Below are positions 1-8,063 of a DNA stretch of 32,775 nt, in pieces. The DNA comes from SFTH01 sp963643985 (lineage in GTDB: Bacteria > Bacillota > Clostridia > Christensenellales > Aristaeellaceae): the NCBI GenBank assembly GCA_963643985.1, contig CAVINP010000010.1:1-32775 (forward strand), read 5' to 3'. The notes beneath the pieces are model-generated. The model did not search any database, was not told where the DNA came from, and saw nothing but the letters and a program-made list of their open reading frames with translations. Both the position numbers and the translations under genes were made by a program. Position 1 is the stretch's first letter. Each line of letters starts with the position of its first letter.

Positions 1-52
1 ATCCGTTTTCATCCCTATTTGTGCCGGTCGCCGCGCCGGCATGAGGATTATC

Positions 53-1465
53 ATGGGTAAGGTCATGATTACCGAAACCATCCTTCGTGACGCTCACCAG
101 TCTCAGGCCGCGACGCGCATGCGCGTTGAGGACATGCTGCCGGCGTGCGATATTCTCGACAAGGCTGGTTACTATTCTCTGGAGTGCTGGGGCGGCGCAA
201 CCTTTGACAGCTGCCTGCGCTTTTTGAACGAAGATCCCTGGGAGCGCCTGCGCAAGCTGCGTGCGGCGCTGCCCAACACCAAGCTGCAGATGCTCTTCCG
301 CGGCCAGAATATTCTGGGTTACCGCCACTATGCCGACGACGTGGTCGACGAGTTCGTCCGCCTGTCCATCAAGAACGGCATCGATGTCATCCGCATCTTC
401 GACGCGCTGAACGATCCCCGCAACCTGCAGACCGCCATCAAGGCGACCAAGAAGTACGGCGGCATCTGCGAAGTGGCGATGTCCTACACCGTCAGCCCGG
501 TCCACACCGAGGAATACTTCGTGGAGCTGGCCAAGAAGCTGGAGAGCATGGGCGCAGACAACATCTGCATCAAGGACATGGCAAACCTGCTGCTGCCCTA
601 CAAGGCCTACTCCCTGGTCAAGAAGCTCAAGCAGGAGCTCAAGCCCGAGACGCTGGTACACCTGCACACCCACAATACCACCGGCACGGGCGACATGGTC
701 AACCTCAAGGCCATCGAAGCCGGCTGCGACATCGTGGACTGCGCACTGTCTCCGCTGGGCAACGGCACGTCCCAGCCTGCGACCGAGTCCCTCGTGGCGA
801 CGCTGGCCGGCACCGAGTATGACACCGGCATCGACCTCAACGAGCTGACCAAGGCCACCGAGCATTTCCGCAAGGTCGCCGACAAGCTCAAGGCGCAGGG
901 CGTGCTCGATCCCAAGGTTCTCAAGGTGGACGTCAACACCCTCAAGTATCAGGTTCCGGGCGGCATGCTCTCCAACCTGATCAACCAGCTCAAGCAGGCC
1001 GGCAAGTCTGACAAGCTCTACGAGGTGCTGGCAGAGGTTCCGCGCGTGCGCAAGGACTTCGGCTATCCGCCGCTGGTCACCCCGACCTCCCAGATCGTCG
1101 GCACGCAGGCCGTGATGAACGTCATCACCGGCGAGCGCTACAAGATGAATCCCAAGGAGTCTCAGGGCCTGATGGCGGGCGAGTATGGCACGCTGCCCGC
1201 ACCCGTGAACGAGGAAGTGCGCAAGAAGGTCATCGGCGATCGCAAGGTCATCACCTGCCGTCCCGTGGACGATCCGCACTACGGCGCAAAGCATCTGGAC
1301 GAGTTCCGCAAGGAAATGGGCCAGTACTACACGCAGGATGAGGATGTGCTCTCCTACGCGCTGTTCCCGCAGGTCGCCGAGAAGTTCTTCAAGGCCCGCC
1401 AGGCATCCCAGCTGCAGCTGGACAACTCCGTGCGTGACGAGAAGAACAACGCAATGCCCATCTGA
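53..1465 (+). CDS. oadA: Oxaloacetate decarboxylase alpha / pyruvate carboxylase carboxyltransferase subunit
   Basis: Carboxyltransferase chain of a biotin-dependent decarboxylase or carboxylase. It moves the carboxyl group between oxaloacetate/pyruvate and biotin. The 470-residue product opens with the family signature ETILRDAHQS and has the metal-binding HLHTHNTTG motif and the IKDMA segment carrying the lysine carboxylated in this family. It ends without a biotinyl-lysine domain (no MKM motif), so biotin must sit on a separate protein, probably encoded outside the window. The ATG at 53 is preferred over the ATG at 41 because GAGGAT (43-48) sits at Shine-Dalgarno distance before it. The gene is the first in the window, so its upstream partners are not visible. 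A terminator follows directly. The family is clear; whether it works as a sodium-pump decarboxylase or in a split pyruvate carboxylase cannot be decided here. Confidence 0.93.
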   Translation: MGKVMITETILRDAHQSQAATRMRVEDMLPACDILDKAGYYSLECWGGATFDSCLRFLNEDPWERLRKLRAALPNTKLQMLFRGQNILGYRHYADDVVDEFVRLSIKNGIDVIRIFDALNDPRNLQTAIKATKKYGGICEVAMSYTVSPVHTEEYFVELAKKLESMGADNICIKDMANLLLPYKAYSLVKKLKQELKPETLVHLHTHNTTGTGDMVNLKAIEAGCDIVDCALSPLGNGTSQPATESLVATLAGTEYDTGIDLNELTKATEHFRKVADKLKAQGVLDPKVLKVDVNTLKYQVPGGMLSNLINQLKQAGKSDKLYEVLAEVPRVRKDFGYPPLVTPTSQIVGTQAVMNVITGERYKMNPKESQGLMAGEYGTLPAPVNEEVRKKVIGDRKVITCRPVDDPHYGAKHLDEFRKEMGQYYTQDEDVLSYALFPQVAEKFFKARQASQLQLDNSVRDEKNNAMPI

Positions 1466-1479
1466 TAACAGTCTATTCA

Positions 1480-1518
1480 AGGCGCTCCGGTTTTTCAGCC
1501 GGGGCGCTTCTGTTTTAC
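1480..1518 (+). terminator. Rho-independent terminator after oadA
   Basis: An 11-bp stem (1480-1490 with 1499-1509, two G-T pairs) with an 8-base loop is followed by a T-rich tract. It lies 14 bases after the oadA stop and closes that unit. Confidence 0.8.
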
Positions 1519-1669
1519 GGTTTTCGTGGGATGGGGAAGAGGAACTAAGATTTGGGATTTCAGCCTCACGTCCCTCTTCCTTGATTCCTGTTCCCCTGTA
1601 TTTCTCAACTTTCCGTGAAAAGCCTCATATTTTACAGATTTCGGATATAAAAAATGAACGGCAACGGTT
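1519..1669. other. Intergenic region before the CapA-like gene
   Basis: No convincing gene. It is pyrimidine-rich and contains an 8-bp inverted pair (GGAAGAGG near 1538 and CCTCTTCC near 1572). Reading frames crossing it lack ribosome sites. Confidence 0.4.
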
Positions 1670-1680
1670 ATAATATAATC
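1670..1680 (+). promoter_or_regulatory. Overlapping TATAAT -10 boxes for the CapA-like gene
   Basis: Two overlapping perfect TATAAT hexamers (1670-1675 and 1675-1680) lie in an AT-rich stretch. No good -35 box was found at 16-18 bases. Their position, downstream of the possible ATG at 1654, argues that translation starts at 1720 instead. Confidence 0.5.
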
Positions 1681-1719
1681 TATATAGGTGTATTCCGAGC
1701 AGGGGGAGGCGACAGAGGT

Positions 1720-2784
1720 ATGAAATTCAGGCGAATCGCAGCAGGCGTGCTGCTGAGTATGTTTGTGTGGGGCGCAACTGCCGAAGACTCGGTCAACATA
1801 CCGACACCCGAACCGACCCACGCACCGGCCACGATCACCATCACTGCCGTGGGTGACTGCACACTGGGGACGTACAAGACCCGCACGGGTGCGAACAGCA
1901 AGTTCGGCAAGTATGTCGAGCAGTACGGCTACGATTATTTCTTCGAAAATGTCCGCTCGCTCTTTGAAGAGGATGACATCACCATCGTCAACCTGGAAGG
2001 CCCGCTGACATCCCAAAAGGAAAAACGGGCAGGCCGCACCTTCAACTTCAGAGGCGATCCGGAATGGGTGCAGATACTCTCCGGTTCAAGCGTTGAGATC
2101 TGCAACGTGGCCAACAACCATTTCCTGGACTACAAGGAGGCGGGTGCGGAGGAGACCGTATCCACGTTGGAGACGGCCGGCATCGGCGTCAGCGGCTATG
2201 GCTACGAATACTACACCGAGGTCAAGGGCATCACCATAGGCTCTGTCGGCTTCACCGAGTGGAACTTTGAAGAGGACGATATTCTGGAGACGGTCAAGGC
2301 AGCCCGCGAGAAGTGCGACCTGTTGATCGTGTCCATGCACTGGAACAAGGAGGGCGCACGCAAGATGTCGTCCTACTGCACGAAGATGGGCAAGGCACTG
2401 GTGGACGCGGGCGCAGACATCGTCATCGGCAACCACACGCACTTCCCGGGCGAAATCATGCAGTACAACGGCAAATACATCATCGGCAGTCTCGGCAATT
2501 TCTGCTTCGGCGGCAATGATGTCATCAGACATTTCGAATGCCTCATCTTCCGACAGCGATTCACCGTCAACGGGGACGGTACGGTTGTGGACGAGGGCAT
2601 CGATCTGATCCCCGCATTCATAACGTCCGATACCGAGAAAAACAACTACCAGCCGATGATCGCTGACGTGGAGAGCGGCGTGGAACTGCTCAATGAGGTG
2701 GCAGGGTATTCCGATACGCTCACGATGGGCAACGTGAAGTGGATGGAAGACAGCTACGTCGTGCAAAACCACCTGATTGGCTGA
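1720..2784 (+). CDS. Secreted CapA/PgsA-family metallophosphatase-like protein
   Basis: CapA-family protein (poly-gamma-glutamate synthesis/capsule type, a calcineurin-like fold), probably outside the membrane. From the ATG at 1720 the 354-residue product begins with a basic signal peptide (MKFRRIAAGVLLSMF...) followed by a short Pro/Thr-rich linker. The metal-site motifs appear in order: VGDCTLG, NLEGPLT, NVANNHFLDY, SMHWNKE, GNHTHFPGE and SLGNFCFGG. The longer start at 1654 would put a hydrophilic stretch before the signal peptide and would lie upstream of the -10 boxes, so it was rejected. Only 30 bases separate it from glnS, which suggests co-transcription. No pgsB or pgsC partner is in view, so a role in polyglutamate export is not supported; many clostridial CapA proteins stand alone with unknown substrate. 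Confidence 0.85.
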   Translation: MKFRRIAAGVLLSMFVWGATAEDSVNIPTPEPTHAPATITITAVGDCTLGTYKTRTGANSKFGKYVEQYGYDYFFENVRSLFEEDDITIVNLEGPLTSQKEKRAGRTFNFRGDPEWVQILSGSSVEICNVANNHFLDYKEAGAEETVSTLETAGIGVSGYGYEYYTEVKGITIGSVGFTEWNFEEDDILETVKAAREKCDLLIVSMHWNKEGARKMSSYCTKMGKALVDAGADIVIGNHTHFPGEIMQYNGKYIIGSLGNFCFGGNDVIRHFECLIFRQRFTVNGDGTVVDEGIDLIPAFITSDTEKNNYQPMIADVESGVELLNEVAGYSDTLTMGNVKWMEDSYVVQNHLIG

Positions 2785-2814
2785 ATCTGAAACGGAATAA
2801 GGGAGGAAAAGAGC

Positions 2815-4527
2815 ATGCAGAACGAAGAGAGACGTGCGACAAACTTCATTGAGGAAAATATCAACCGGGATCTGGCCGACGGCCGCTACGACCATGTGAA
2901 GACGCGCTTCCCGCCGGAGCCGAACGGCTATCTGCACATCGGGCATGCCAAGGCGCTGTGCGTGGACTTCGGCATTGCCAAGAAGTACGGCGGCACCTGC
3001 AACCTGCGCTTTGACGATACCAACCCCGCCAAAGAAGAGAAAGCCTTCGTGGACGGCATCCAGCGCGACATCGAATGGCTGGGCTTCAAGTGGGACAAAC
3101 TTTACTTTGCTTCCGACTTCTTTGATCGCCTGTACGAAATCGCCTGCAGCATGATCCGTCGCGGGCTGGCCTACGTGGACGACCAGTCGCCCGAGGAGAT
3201 GCGCATCAACCGCGGCACACTGACCGAGCCGGGCAAGAACAGCCCCTACCGCGACCGCTCCGTGGAGGAAAATCTGGACCTGTTCGAGCGCATGAAGAAC
3301 GGCGAGTTTGAGGACGGTTCGCGCGTACTGCGTGCCAAGATCGACATGTCCTCGCCGAACGTGCTGCTGCGCGACCCGACGATGTATCGCATCAAGCACA
3401 TGCACCATCACCGCGCGGGCGACAAGTGGTGCATCTATCCGATGTATGACTTCCAGCATCCCGTGCAGGACGCCATTGAGGGCATCACGCACTCGCTCTG
3501 CTCTCTGGAATATGAGATTCACCGTCCGCTGTACGAGTGGTTCGTGACTCATGCCGAGGTCACCGATCAGCCGCCGCGCCAGATCGAGTTTGCACGCCTC
3601 AACATCGAGCGCACCGTGATGAGCAAGCGCTACCTGCGCCGCATGGTGGAGGAGGGCGTCGTCTCCGGTTGGGACGATCCGCGCATGCCTACGCTGGTGG
3701 CCATGCGTCGCCGCGGCTATCCCGCTGCGGCCGTGCTGGACTTCATGGGCCGCGTCGGCGTGGCCAAGGCCGATTCCACGGTCGAGGGCAACCTGCTGGA
3801 CCACTGCGTGCGTGAGGCGCTCGCAGATACCGCACCGCGTGCCATGGCCGTGCTCAATCCGCTCAAGCTCACCTTCTCCAACTGGGAAGAGGGCAAGGTT
3901 GACACGCTTACGGTCGAAAACCATCCCGACCATCCGGAGATGGGCACACACGAGATTCACTTTACGAAGCACGCCTACATCGAGCAGGAGGATTTCATGG
4001 AGGAACCTGTGAAGAAGTTCTTCCGCCTGGCCCCCGGCAAGGAAGTCCGCCTCAAGGGAGCGTACATTATACGCTGCGATGAGGTTGTGAAGGACGCAAG
4101 CGGCGAGATCACCGAGCTGATCTGCTCCGTGGATCCTGACAGCCGATCCGGCAGCGAGGGCGCAAACCGCAAGGTCAAGGGCACGCTGCACTTCGTGAGC
4201 GACATGGATGCCCGCGCCTGCGAATATCGCCTGTATGAACCTATACTGCGCGAGGAGGAACCGATCACCACACCCGTCACCTCCGACAGCGAGGAAGACG
4301 GCGAGACCAACGCGGCGGGCGGCGATTTCATGACGCGCATCAATCCCGACAGTCTGAAGATCGTGAATGGCTTCTGTGAGCCGTTCATTGCCGAGTCCGA
4401 AGTGGGCGCGACGTTCCAGTTTTTGCGCATGGGCTATTTCTGCAAGGACAAGGACTCCACGGATGAGATGCCCGTATTCAACCGCACGGTCGGTCTCAAG
4501 GACAGCTGGGCGAAGGTTGCCAGGTAA
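2815..4527 (+). CDS. glnS: Glutaminyl-tRNA synthetase
   Basis: Class I aminoacyl-tRNA synthetase that charges tRNA-Gln with glutamine in the cytoplasm. The 570-residue product is close to the 554 residues of the E. coli enzyme. It carries the ATP-binding HIGH motif (residues 41-44, within PNGYLHIGHAK) and a KMSKS-type loop VMSKR (about 268-272). The C-terminal half matches the GlnRS anticodon-binding beta-barrels and includes an acidic insertion (SDSEEDGE). GGGAGG stands before the ATG. It is probably co-transcribed with the CapA-like gene and converges on the PRPP synthase gene. Many Firmicutes lack GlnRS and use the GatCAB route, so its presence is a useful taxonomic hint. Non-discriminating GluRS was considered, but overall motif order and length fit GlnRS. 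Confidence 0.95.
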   Translation: MQNEERRATNFIEENINRDLADGRYDHVKTRFPPEPNGYLHIGHAKALCVDFGIAKKYGGTCNLRFDDTNPAKEEKAFVDGIQRDIEWLGFKWDKLYFASDFFDRLYEIACSMIRRGLAYVDDQSPEEMRINRGTLTEPGKNSPYRDRSVEENLDLFERMKNGEFEDGSRVLRAKIDMSSPNVLLRDPTMYRIKHMHHHRAGDKWCIYPMYDFQHPVQDAIEGITHSLCSLEYEIHRPLYEWFVTHAEVTDQPPRQIEFARLNIERTVMSKRYLRRMVEEGVVSGWDDPRMPTLVAMRRRGYPAAAVLDFMGRVGVAKADSTVEGNLLDHCVREALADTAPRAMAVLNPLKLTFSNWEEGKVDTLTVENHPDHPEMGTHEIHFTKHAYIEQEDFMEEPVKKFFRLAPGKEVRLKGAYIIRCDEVVKDASGEITELICSVDPDSRSGSEGANRKVKGTLHFVSDMDARACEYRLYEPILREEEPITTPVTSDSEEDGETNAAGGDFMTRINPDSLKIVNGFCEPFIAESEVGATFQFLRMGYFCKDKDSTDEMPVFNRTVGLKDSWAKVAR

Positions 4528-4600
4528 GTACGCGGGGTTAATAAGAAACGAGTGACTAGTACCTATTATCCGGTAACTGCAACAAACCCTGATTCCCCAC

Positions 4601-4634
4601 AAAAATTGCGCCGAACCTGAACGGTTCGGCGCAA
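4601..4634 (-). terminator. Terminator of the vanW-ridA-prs unit
   Basis: A perfect 12-bp stem (4606-4617 with 4623-4634) with a 5-base loop is followed on the minus strand by five T. On the plus strand it is followed by a shorter T-rich run, so it may also stop glnS transcripts. Confidence 0.88.
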
Positions 4635-4650
4635 GGTGTTTTTGGGAATA

Positions 4651-5652
4651 TCAGAGCTTCAGTCCGGCGAGTTCGAAGCCTGCATTGACCACCTTTTCGG
4701 GCAGCTGGCTGAACATATCATTGACGGATTCATAGTTGTAGTAGCGCATAATGGTTTCAGCAAACATGGGGGCAACGGAGACGGTCTTGAATTTCTCCTC
4801 GCCGATGATGTTGGGGTTGTAGACCGTGTCGGTGGAGTAGACCGCTCTGATGGCGCTGGCATTGATCTTGCGCACGCCAGCGGGCGAGATGATGTTGTGG
4901 CTCAGCATCGCCTGAATGCTGCGTGCACCGCGGGCCACGAGGCTTTCGGCCAGGTTGACCAGCGTGCCGCCGGAAATGGTGAAGTCGTCCACGATCAGGC
5001 AATCCTTGCCCTTGACCTCACCGATGACCTCCAGAATGGCGGCGTTTTCGGTGTGATCCACGCGCTCCTTGTCGCCGATGGCGATGGGCAGGTGCAGCAT
5101 GGAGGCAAACTTGCGGGCCTGCTTGGCGTAGCCGGCATCGGGGGAGACGATGACCATGTTATCCGTGCCGATGCGCTTGGCGATTTCGGCGAGCATGGGC
5201 GTGGCGTAGAGGTGGTCCATCGGGCGCTTGAAGAAGCCCTGCAGCTGCTGCGCGTGCAGATCCATCGTCACGAAGCGGTCCGCACCGGCCAGTTCCATGC
5301 ACTCCGCGCAGACGCGGGCGCGAATGGACACGCGCGGCTCGTCCTTCTTGTCGCCCTTGCCGTAGCCGAAGTAGGGCATGATCAGCGTGCAGGAATGCGC
5401 GTTGGCACGCTTGAAGGCATCCATCCAGAAGAGGATTTCCACAAACTCGTTGTTGGAATGCAGACCGATCGGCTGCACCAGAAGCACATCGCGGTCGCGC
5501 ACGGATTCGTTGACGCGGACAAAGGTGTTGCCCTCGGAAAAGGTGATGACCTCGGAGGAGCCCAGCGGCTTGCCCATATACTTGCACATGCGCTCCGCAA
5601 ATACCTGTCCGCCGCTGCCCGCGAAAATTGAAACATTCGCACTGTCAAACAT
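4651..5652 (-). CDS. prs: Divergent ribose-phosphate pyrophosphokinase (PRPP synthase)
   Basis: Makes PRPP from ribose 5-phosphate and ATP for nucleotide, His and Trp synthesis. The 333-residue product retains the ribose/ATP-site regions: DLHAQQLQGF (131-140), SPDAGYAKQARK (170-181) and the PRPP-binding loop DDFTISGGT (222-230). These differ from the textbook enzyme, where the loop reads close to DDxIDTAGT and the flexible catalytic loop has KRR; here it is DKER (194-197). The start at 5652 is chosen because AGGAGT precedes it; a longer frame to 5745 overlaps ridA and lacks a ribosome site. It lies 61 bases after ridA on the same strand. Probably a member of the clostridial long-form PRPP synthase group; kinetics or substrate could differ from the classical enzyme. 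Confidence 0.85.
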   Translation of the reverse strand: MFDSANVSIFAGSGGQVFAERMCKYMGKPLGSSEVITFSEGNTFVRVNESVRDRDVLLVQPIGLHSNNEFVEILFWMDAFKRANAHSCTLIMPYFGYGKGDKKDEPRVSIRARVCAECMELAGADRFVTMDLHAQQLQGFFKRPMDHLYATPMLAEIAKRIGTDNMVIVSPDAGYAKQARKFASMLHLPIAIGDKERVDHTENAAILEVIGEVKGKDCLIVDDFTISGGTLVNLAESLVARGARSIQAMLSHNIISPAGVRKINASAIRAVYSTDTVYNPNIIGEEKFKTVSVAPMFAETIMRYYNYESVNDMFSQLPEKVVNAGFELAGLKL

Positions 5653-5713
5653 AAGTACCCCACACTCCTTTAACATTTGCTGAAAACACGCTGAAATTCC
5701 AATATGCAAACCG

Positions 5714-6094
5714 TCAGCCAATTGCGGCGACGGCTTCCACTTCAATCAGAGCATCCATGGGCAGACGCGCCACCTGCACGCAGCTGCGGGCGGGATAGTC
5801 CGCGCCGAAGAAGTCTGCGTAAATCGCGTTGACGCTGCCGAAATCATTCAGATCCGCCAGAAATACGGTCGTCTTGAGCACGGCCTCCATTGAAAGCCCC
5901 AGTTCGTCCAGTACCGTTTTGACGTTCTCCAGTGCTTGCTTGGCCTGACTTTCGACGTCTGCACCGGCCAGCAACCCGCTCGAGGGATCAATGCCGATCA
6001 TGCCGGAGAGATAGCAGGTGTCACCGTGCACGGTCGCCGTGGAATACGGGCCGATTGCGCGCGGCCCGCGTTGGGAGAGAAAACATTTCTTCAT
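5714..6094 (-). CDS. ridA: RidA/YjgF family 2-iminobutanoate/2-iminopropanoate deaminase
   Basis: Small cytoplasmic enzyme that hydrolyses reactive enamine/imine intermediates released by PLP-dependent dehydratases. The 126-residue product is of standard length. It has the IGPYS segment near the N-terminus and the C-terminal signature PARSCVQVARLP...IEVEA, whose arginine binds the substrate carboxylate in active RidA proteins. AGGAGA lies about 10 bases before the ATG. It sits between vanW (61-base gap) and prs (61-base gap) on the same strand, and no separate promoter was recognised, so it is probably in the vanW unit. Confidence 0.92.
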   Translation of the reverse strand: MKKCFLSQRGPRAIGPYSTATVHGDTCYLSGMIGIDPSSGLLAGADVESQAKQALENVKTVLDELGLSMEAVLKTTVFLADLNDFGSVNAIYADFFGADYPARSCVQVARLPMDALIEVEAVAAIG

Positions 6095-6155
6095 TACTGT
6101 ACGTTTCTCCTGTCATATTTGCCGATCGCCCGTGGTCGGGGCGGAAAGGTCTCAA

Positions 6156-7883
6156 TCAGTTTTCGCTCTCGCTTGTGTCACCCGAAGCGGTATCTTCTCC
6201 CTGCGTGTGTACGCCGCGCCAGTAGACATCCGTGCCGGAAGCATATTCGTCGTGCGAGAGCCACTGACGGCTCACTTCCTCGCCGGTCTCCCAGTCATAG
6301 GCCACGAGGTAGCCGTTGCTGGTGCAGGCCGCATGGCCCTGCTTGTAGAGCACGGGTGCGTCGGTCGTGTAGTAGACGTACTTGCCCTCGGTGTCGTCTA
6401 CATAGGAGATGCGCACGGCAGCGCTGTCCTGACTCTCAATCTCGGAGAGAAGCTCGTAGCGGTAAGGGGGACGTACGCCGTAGATGCGCACGATGGCCTC
6501 TTCCTTGGTAACTTCCGTGTAGATGAATATCGGGCTGCCCGTGTCGTTTCGGAACACGAGGTCCTTGTTGTTGCCGCTGTCCGTCACGGCCGCATCCAGG
6601 CTCGGCTCGACGTAGTTGACGGTCATCGAGTGGGGCGAACGTTCTATGATGGTGACGCCGGCCTTGAGCAGTGCACCGTAGAGCGTGGTGCTCGCCTGAC
6701 AAACGCCGCCACCGTAGCCCTTGGTGGTGGTGTTGCCCAGATACTCGGTCGCCTCGCGGTAGCCGCGTGCCTCGGTGCGCGGGCCGACGACATCGTTGAA
6801 GCTGACCGTCTCGCCGTTGGCCACGGTCATGTTGAAGTTCTGCAGTGCCTTGCGCACGTTGAAGCGGCTGTTGTAGTTGCGCGCGCTGACATCGGTCTTG
6901 TATTCGACGATCAGTTCAAACCCGCTCTCGGCCAGCTCCGTGCTGACATCCGGCTCAACGACCATCACGGGCAGCGTGGTCGTGCCTTCGCCCGTCTCGA
7001 TCAGCGTTATAATCTGCTCCTTGGCAGCTCCGCTGTCGAGGGCCTGTCCGTCCGTGGACGCGCTGAGCAGTTCGGGCTTTTCGGCATCCATCATGACTTC
7101 GGCGTTGACGGGTGCGACGTAGAGCGCCTGATACATCTCTTCGATGAAGCTGTCAATGAGCGTCTCATCGTAGGTAAGCTCAGCCTCAAAGCACACCGGA
7201 TTGTCCTTGAGTGCGCGAATGTCGCTCTGACGGGTGAATATCGTGCCCACATGGCCGACGTTCCAGGCGCGGTCGAAGAGCGTCGAGGTGTCGTAGGCTG
7301 CATCAAAGTCCAGCGCAGAAAAGCTCCAGCTCTGATCCTCCCAGGTGAGAGTATAGGTCTGCGCCAGCCTGGCGTTAAGCGTGTCTTCGATATACTGCTC
7401 ACCTTCCTCGCGGGTGAAGGTGGTCAGGCTGATGTCATTGATGTATACGTTGTCGCAGTAGGTCGAATTGTTCAGCGTGACGGTAAACCAGACCACGCCC
7501 ACATAGACCACGATGGCAATGGCGGCCAGCACCATCAGTATCGGCATGATGACCGCGCCCGGATCGCGCCTGCGGCGGCGCTGTGGCCGGCGCTCGCAGG
7601 AAGCCTGTCTTCGTTCCTGAGGCCTACGATCGTAGGAAGTCTGTCTTCGTTCCTGAGGCCTACGGTTGTAGGAATCCCGACTGCGATCCCGGGGCTCACG
7701 GCCATAGGAACCGCGTCCCCGATCCTGAGACTCACGGCCGTAGGAACTGCGGCTGCCGTTTCGAGGTTCGCGGTCGTAGGAGCTTCGGCTGTCGCCATGA
7801 GAATACGCAGACCCGCTGCGGCGCACGGATCCCTGCGGACGCGGCCGACGGGGGTCTGTATCGTAGTAAGGCTTGCGTTCCAT
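6156..7883 (-). CDS. VanW-family membrane-anchored protein with Arg-rich repeat tail
   Basis: A 575-residue membrane protein. Residues 1-109 are hydrophilic, very rich in Arg, Ser, Tyr and Pro, and contain six 12-residue tandem repeats. A single transmembrane helix follows (about 110-133), then a large domain and a VanW domain (about 334-458) with the characteristic GGGVCQ motif (391-396). The tail is acidic (EDTASGDTSESEN). The topology is most likely N-in/C-out, so the VanW domain faces the cell wall. VanW was first seen in vancomycin-resistance clusters, but its biochemical function is unknown and no vanHAX genes are present, so resistance should not be inferred. GGGAG precedes the ATG, and a promoter lies just upstream. 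It heads a probable operon with ridA and prs. Confidence 0.88.
   Translation of the reverse strand: MERKPYYDTDPRRPRPQGSVRRSGSAYSHGDSRSSYDREPRNGSRSSYGRESQDRGRGSYGREPRDRSRDSYNRRPQERRQTSYDRRPQERRQASCERRPQRRRRRDPGAVIMPILMVLAAIAIVVYVGVVWFTVTLNNSTYCDNVYINDISLTTFTREEGEQYIEDTLNARLAQTYTLTWEDQSWSFSALDFDAAYDTSTLFDRAWNVGHVGTIFTRQSDIRALKDNPVCFEAELTYDETLIDSFIEEMYQALYVAPVNAEVMMDAEKPELLSASTDGQALDSGAAKEQIITLIETGEGTTTLPVMVVEPDVSTELAESGFELIVEYKTDVSARNYNSRFNVRKALQNFNMTVANGETVSFNDVVGPRTEARGYREATEYLGNTTTKGYGGGVCQASTTLYGALLKAGVTIIERSPHSMTVNYVEPSLDAAVTDSGNNKDLVFRNDTGSPIFIYTEVTKEEAIVRIYGVRPPYRYELLSEIESQDSAAVRISYVDDTEGKYVYYTTDAPVLYKQGHAACTSNGYLVAYDWETGEEVSRQWLSHDEYASGTDVYWRGVHTQGEDTASGDTSESEN
7569..7784 (-). repeat. 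36-bp tandem repeat (six units) inside the vanW-like gene
   Basis: Six consecutive 36-bp units encode the 12-residue repeats SSYDREPRNGSR, SSYGRESQDRGR, GSYGREPRDRSR, DSYNRRPQERRQ, TSYDRRPQERRQ and ASCERRPQRRRR (residues 34-105). Units four and five are the most alike at the DNA level. All stay in frame. Confidence 0.9.
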
Positions 7884-7941
7884 GTCGTATGCTCCCGATA
7901 ATGTCTTGAATTGACGGACAATCGCTGATCATCCTGTTTAT

Positions 7942-7970
7942 ATTATAGCACAGCAGAACGGAATTATAAA
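7942..7970 (-). promoter_or_regulatory. Promoter of the vanW-ridA-prs unit
   Basis: On the minus strand, TTTATA (7965-7970) and a perfect TATAAT (7942-7947) are separated by 17 bases. The promoter lies about 60 bases upstream of the vanW-like start. Confidence 0.75.
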
Positions 7971-8019
7971 GGGAAATCCGAATCTTTCTTTTGATTTTAA
8001 ATTGGAATTGCCCAAAGGG

Positions 8020-8055
8020 AAACAAAAGGCCGGGCGTTGCGGATAAACGCCCGGC
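8020..8055 (-). terminator. Terminator of the mazG-guaA-like-GNAT unit
   Basis: A perfect 10-bp GC-rich stem (8029-8038 with 8046-8055) with a 7-base loop is followed on the minus strand by CTTTTGTTT. It lies just after the acetyltransferase stop. Confidence 0.85.
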
Positions 8056-8063
8056 TGTTTGTT

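Noticed and set aside
1654..1719. Longer N-terminus for the CapA-like protein
   Set aside because: The upstream ATG precedes the -10 boxes and would bury the signal peptide.
2086..4602. 838-codon open frame on the minus strand opposite the CapA-like gene and glnS
   Set aside because: Both genes opposite it have full family motifs. High GC and codon bias leave the antisense frame free of stops; its translation is His/Ala/Val-rich without any recognisable domain.
7569..7784. 36-bp periodic sequence as a possible CRISPR array
   Set aside because: Units are directly adjacent with no spacers, diverge from each other, and encode in-frame 12-residue repeats.
6156..7883. Vancomycin-resistance function for the VanW protein
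   Set aside because: No vanH, vanA/B-type ligase, vanX or two-component genes are nearby; VanW domains are common in ordinary clostridia.
6018..7901. 627-codon plus-strand frame opposite the vanW-like gene
   Set aside because: Antisense shadow of a well-supported gene with ribosome site, promoter and domain; its repeats mirror the 36-bp units.
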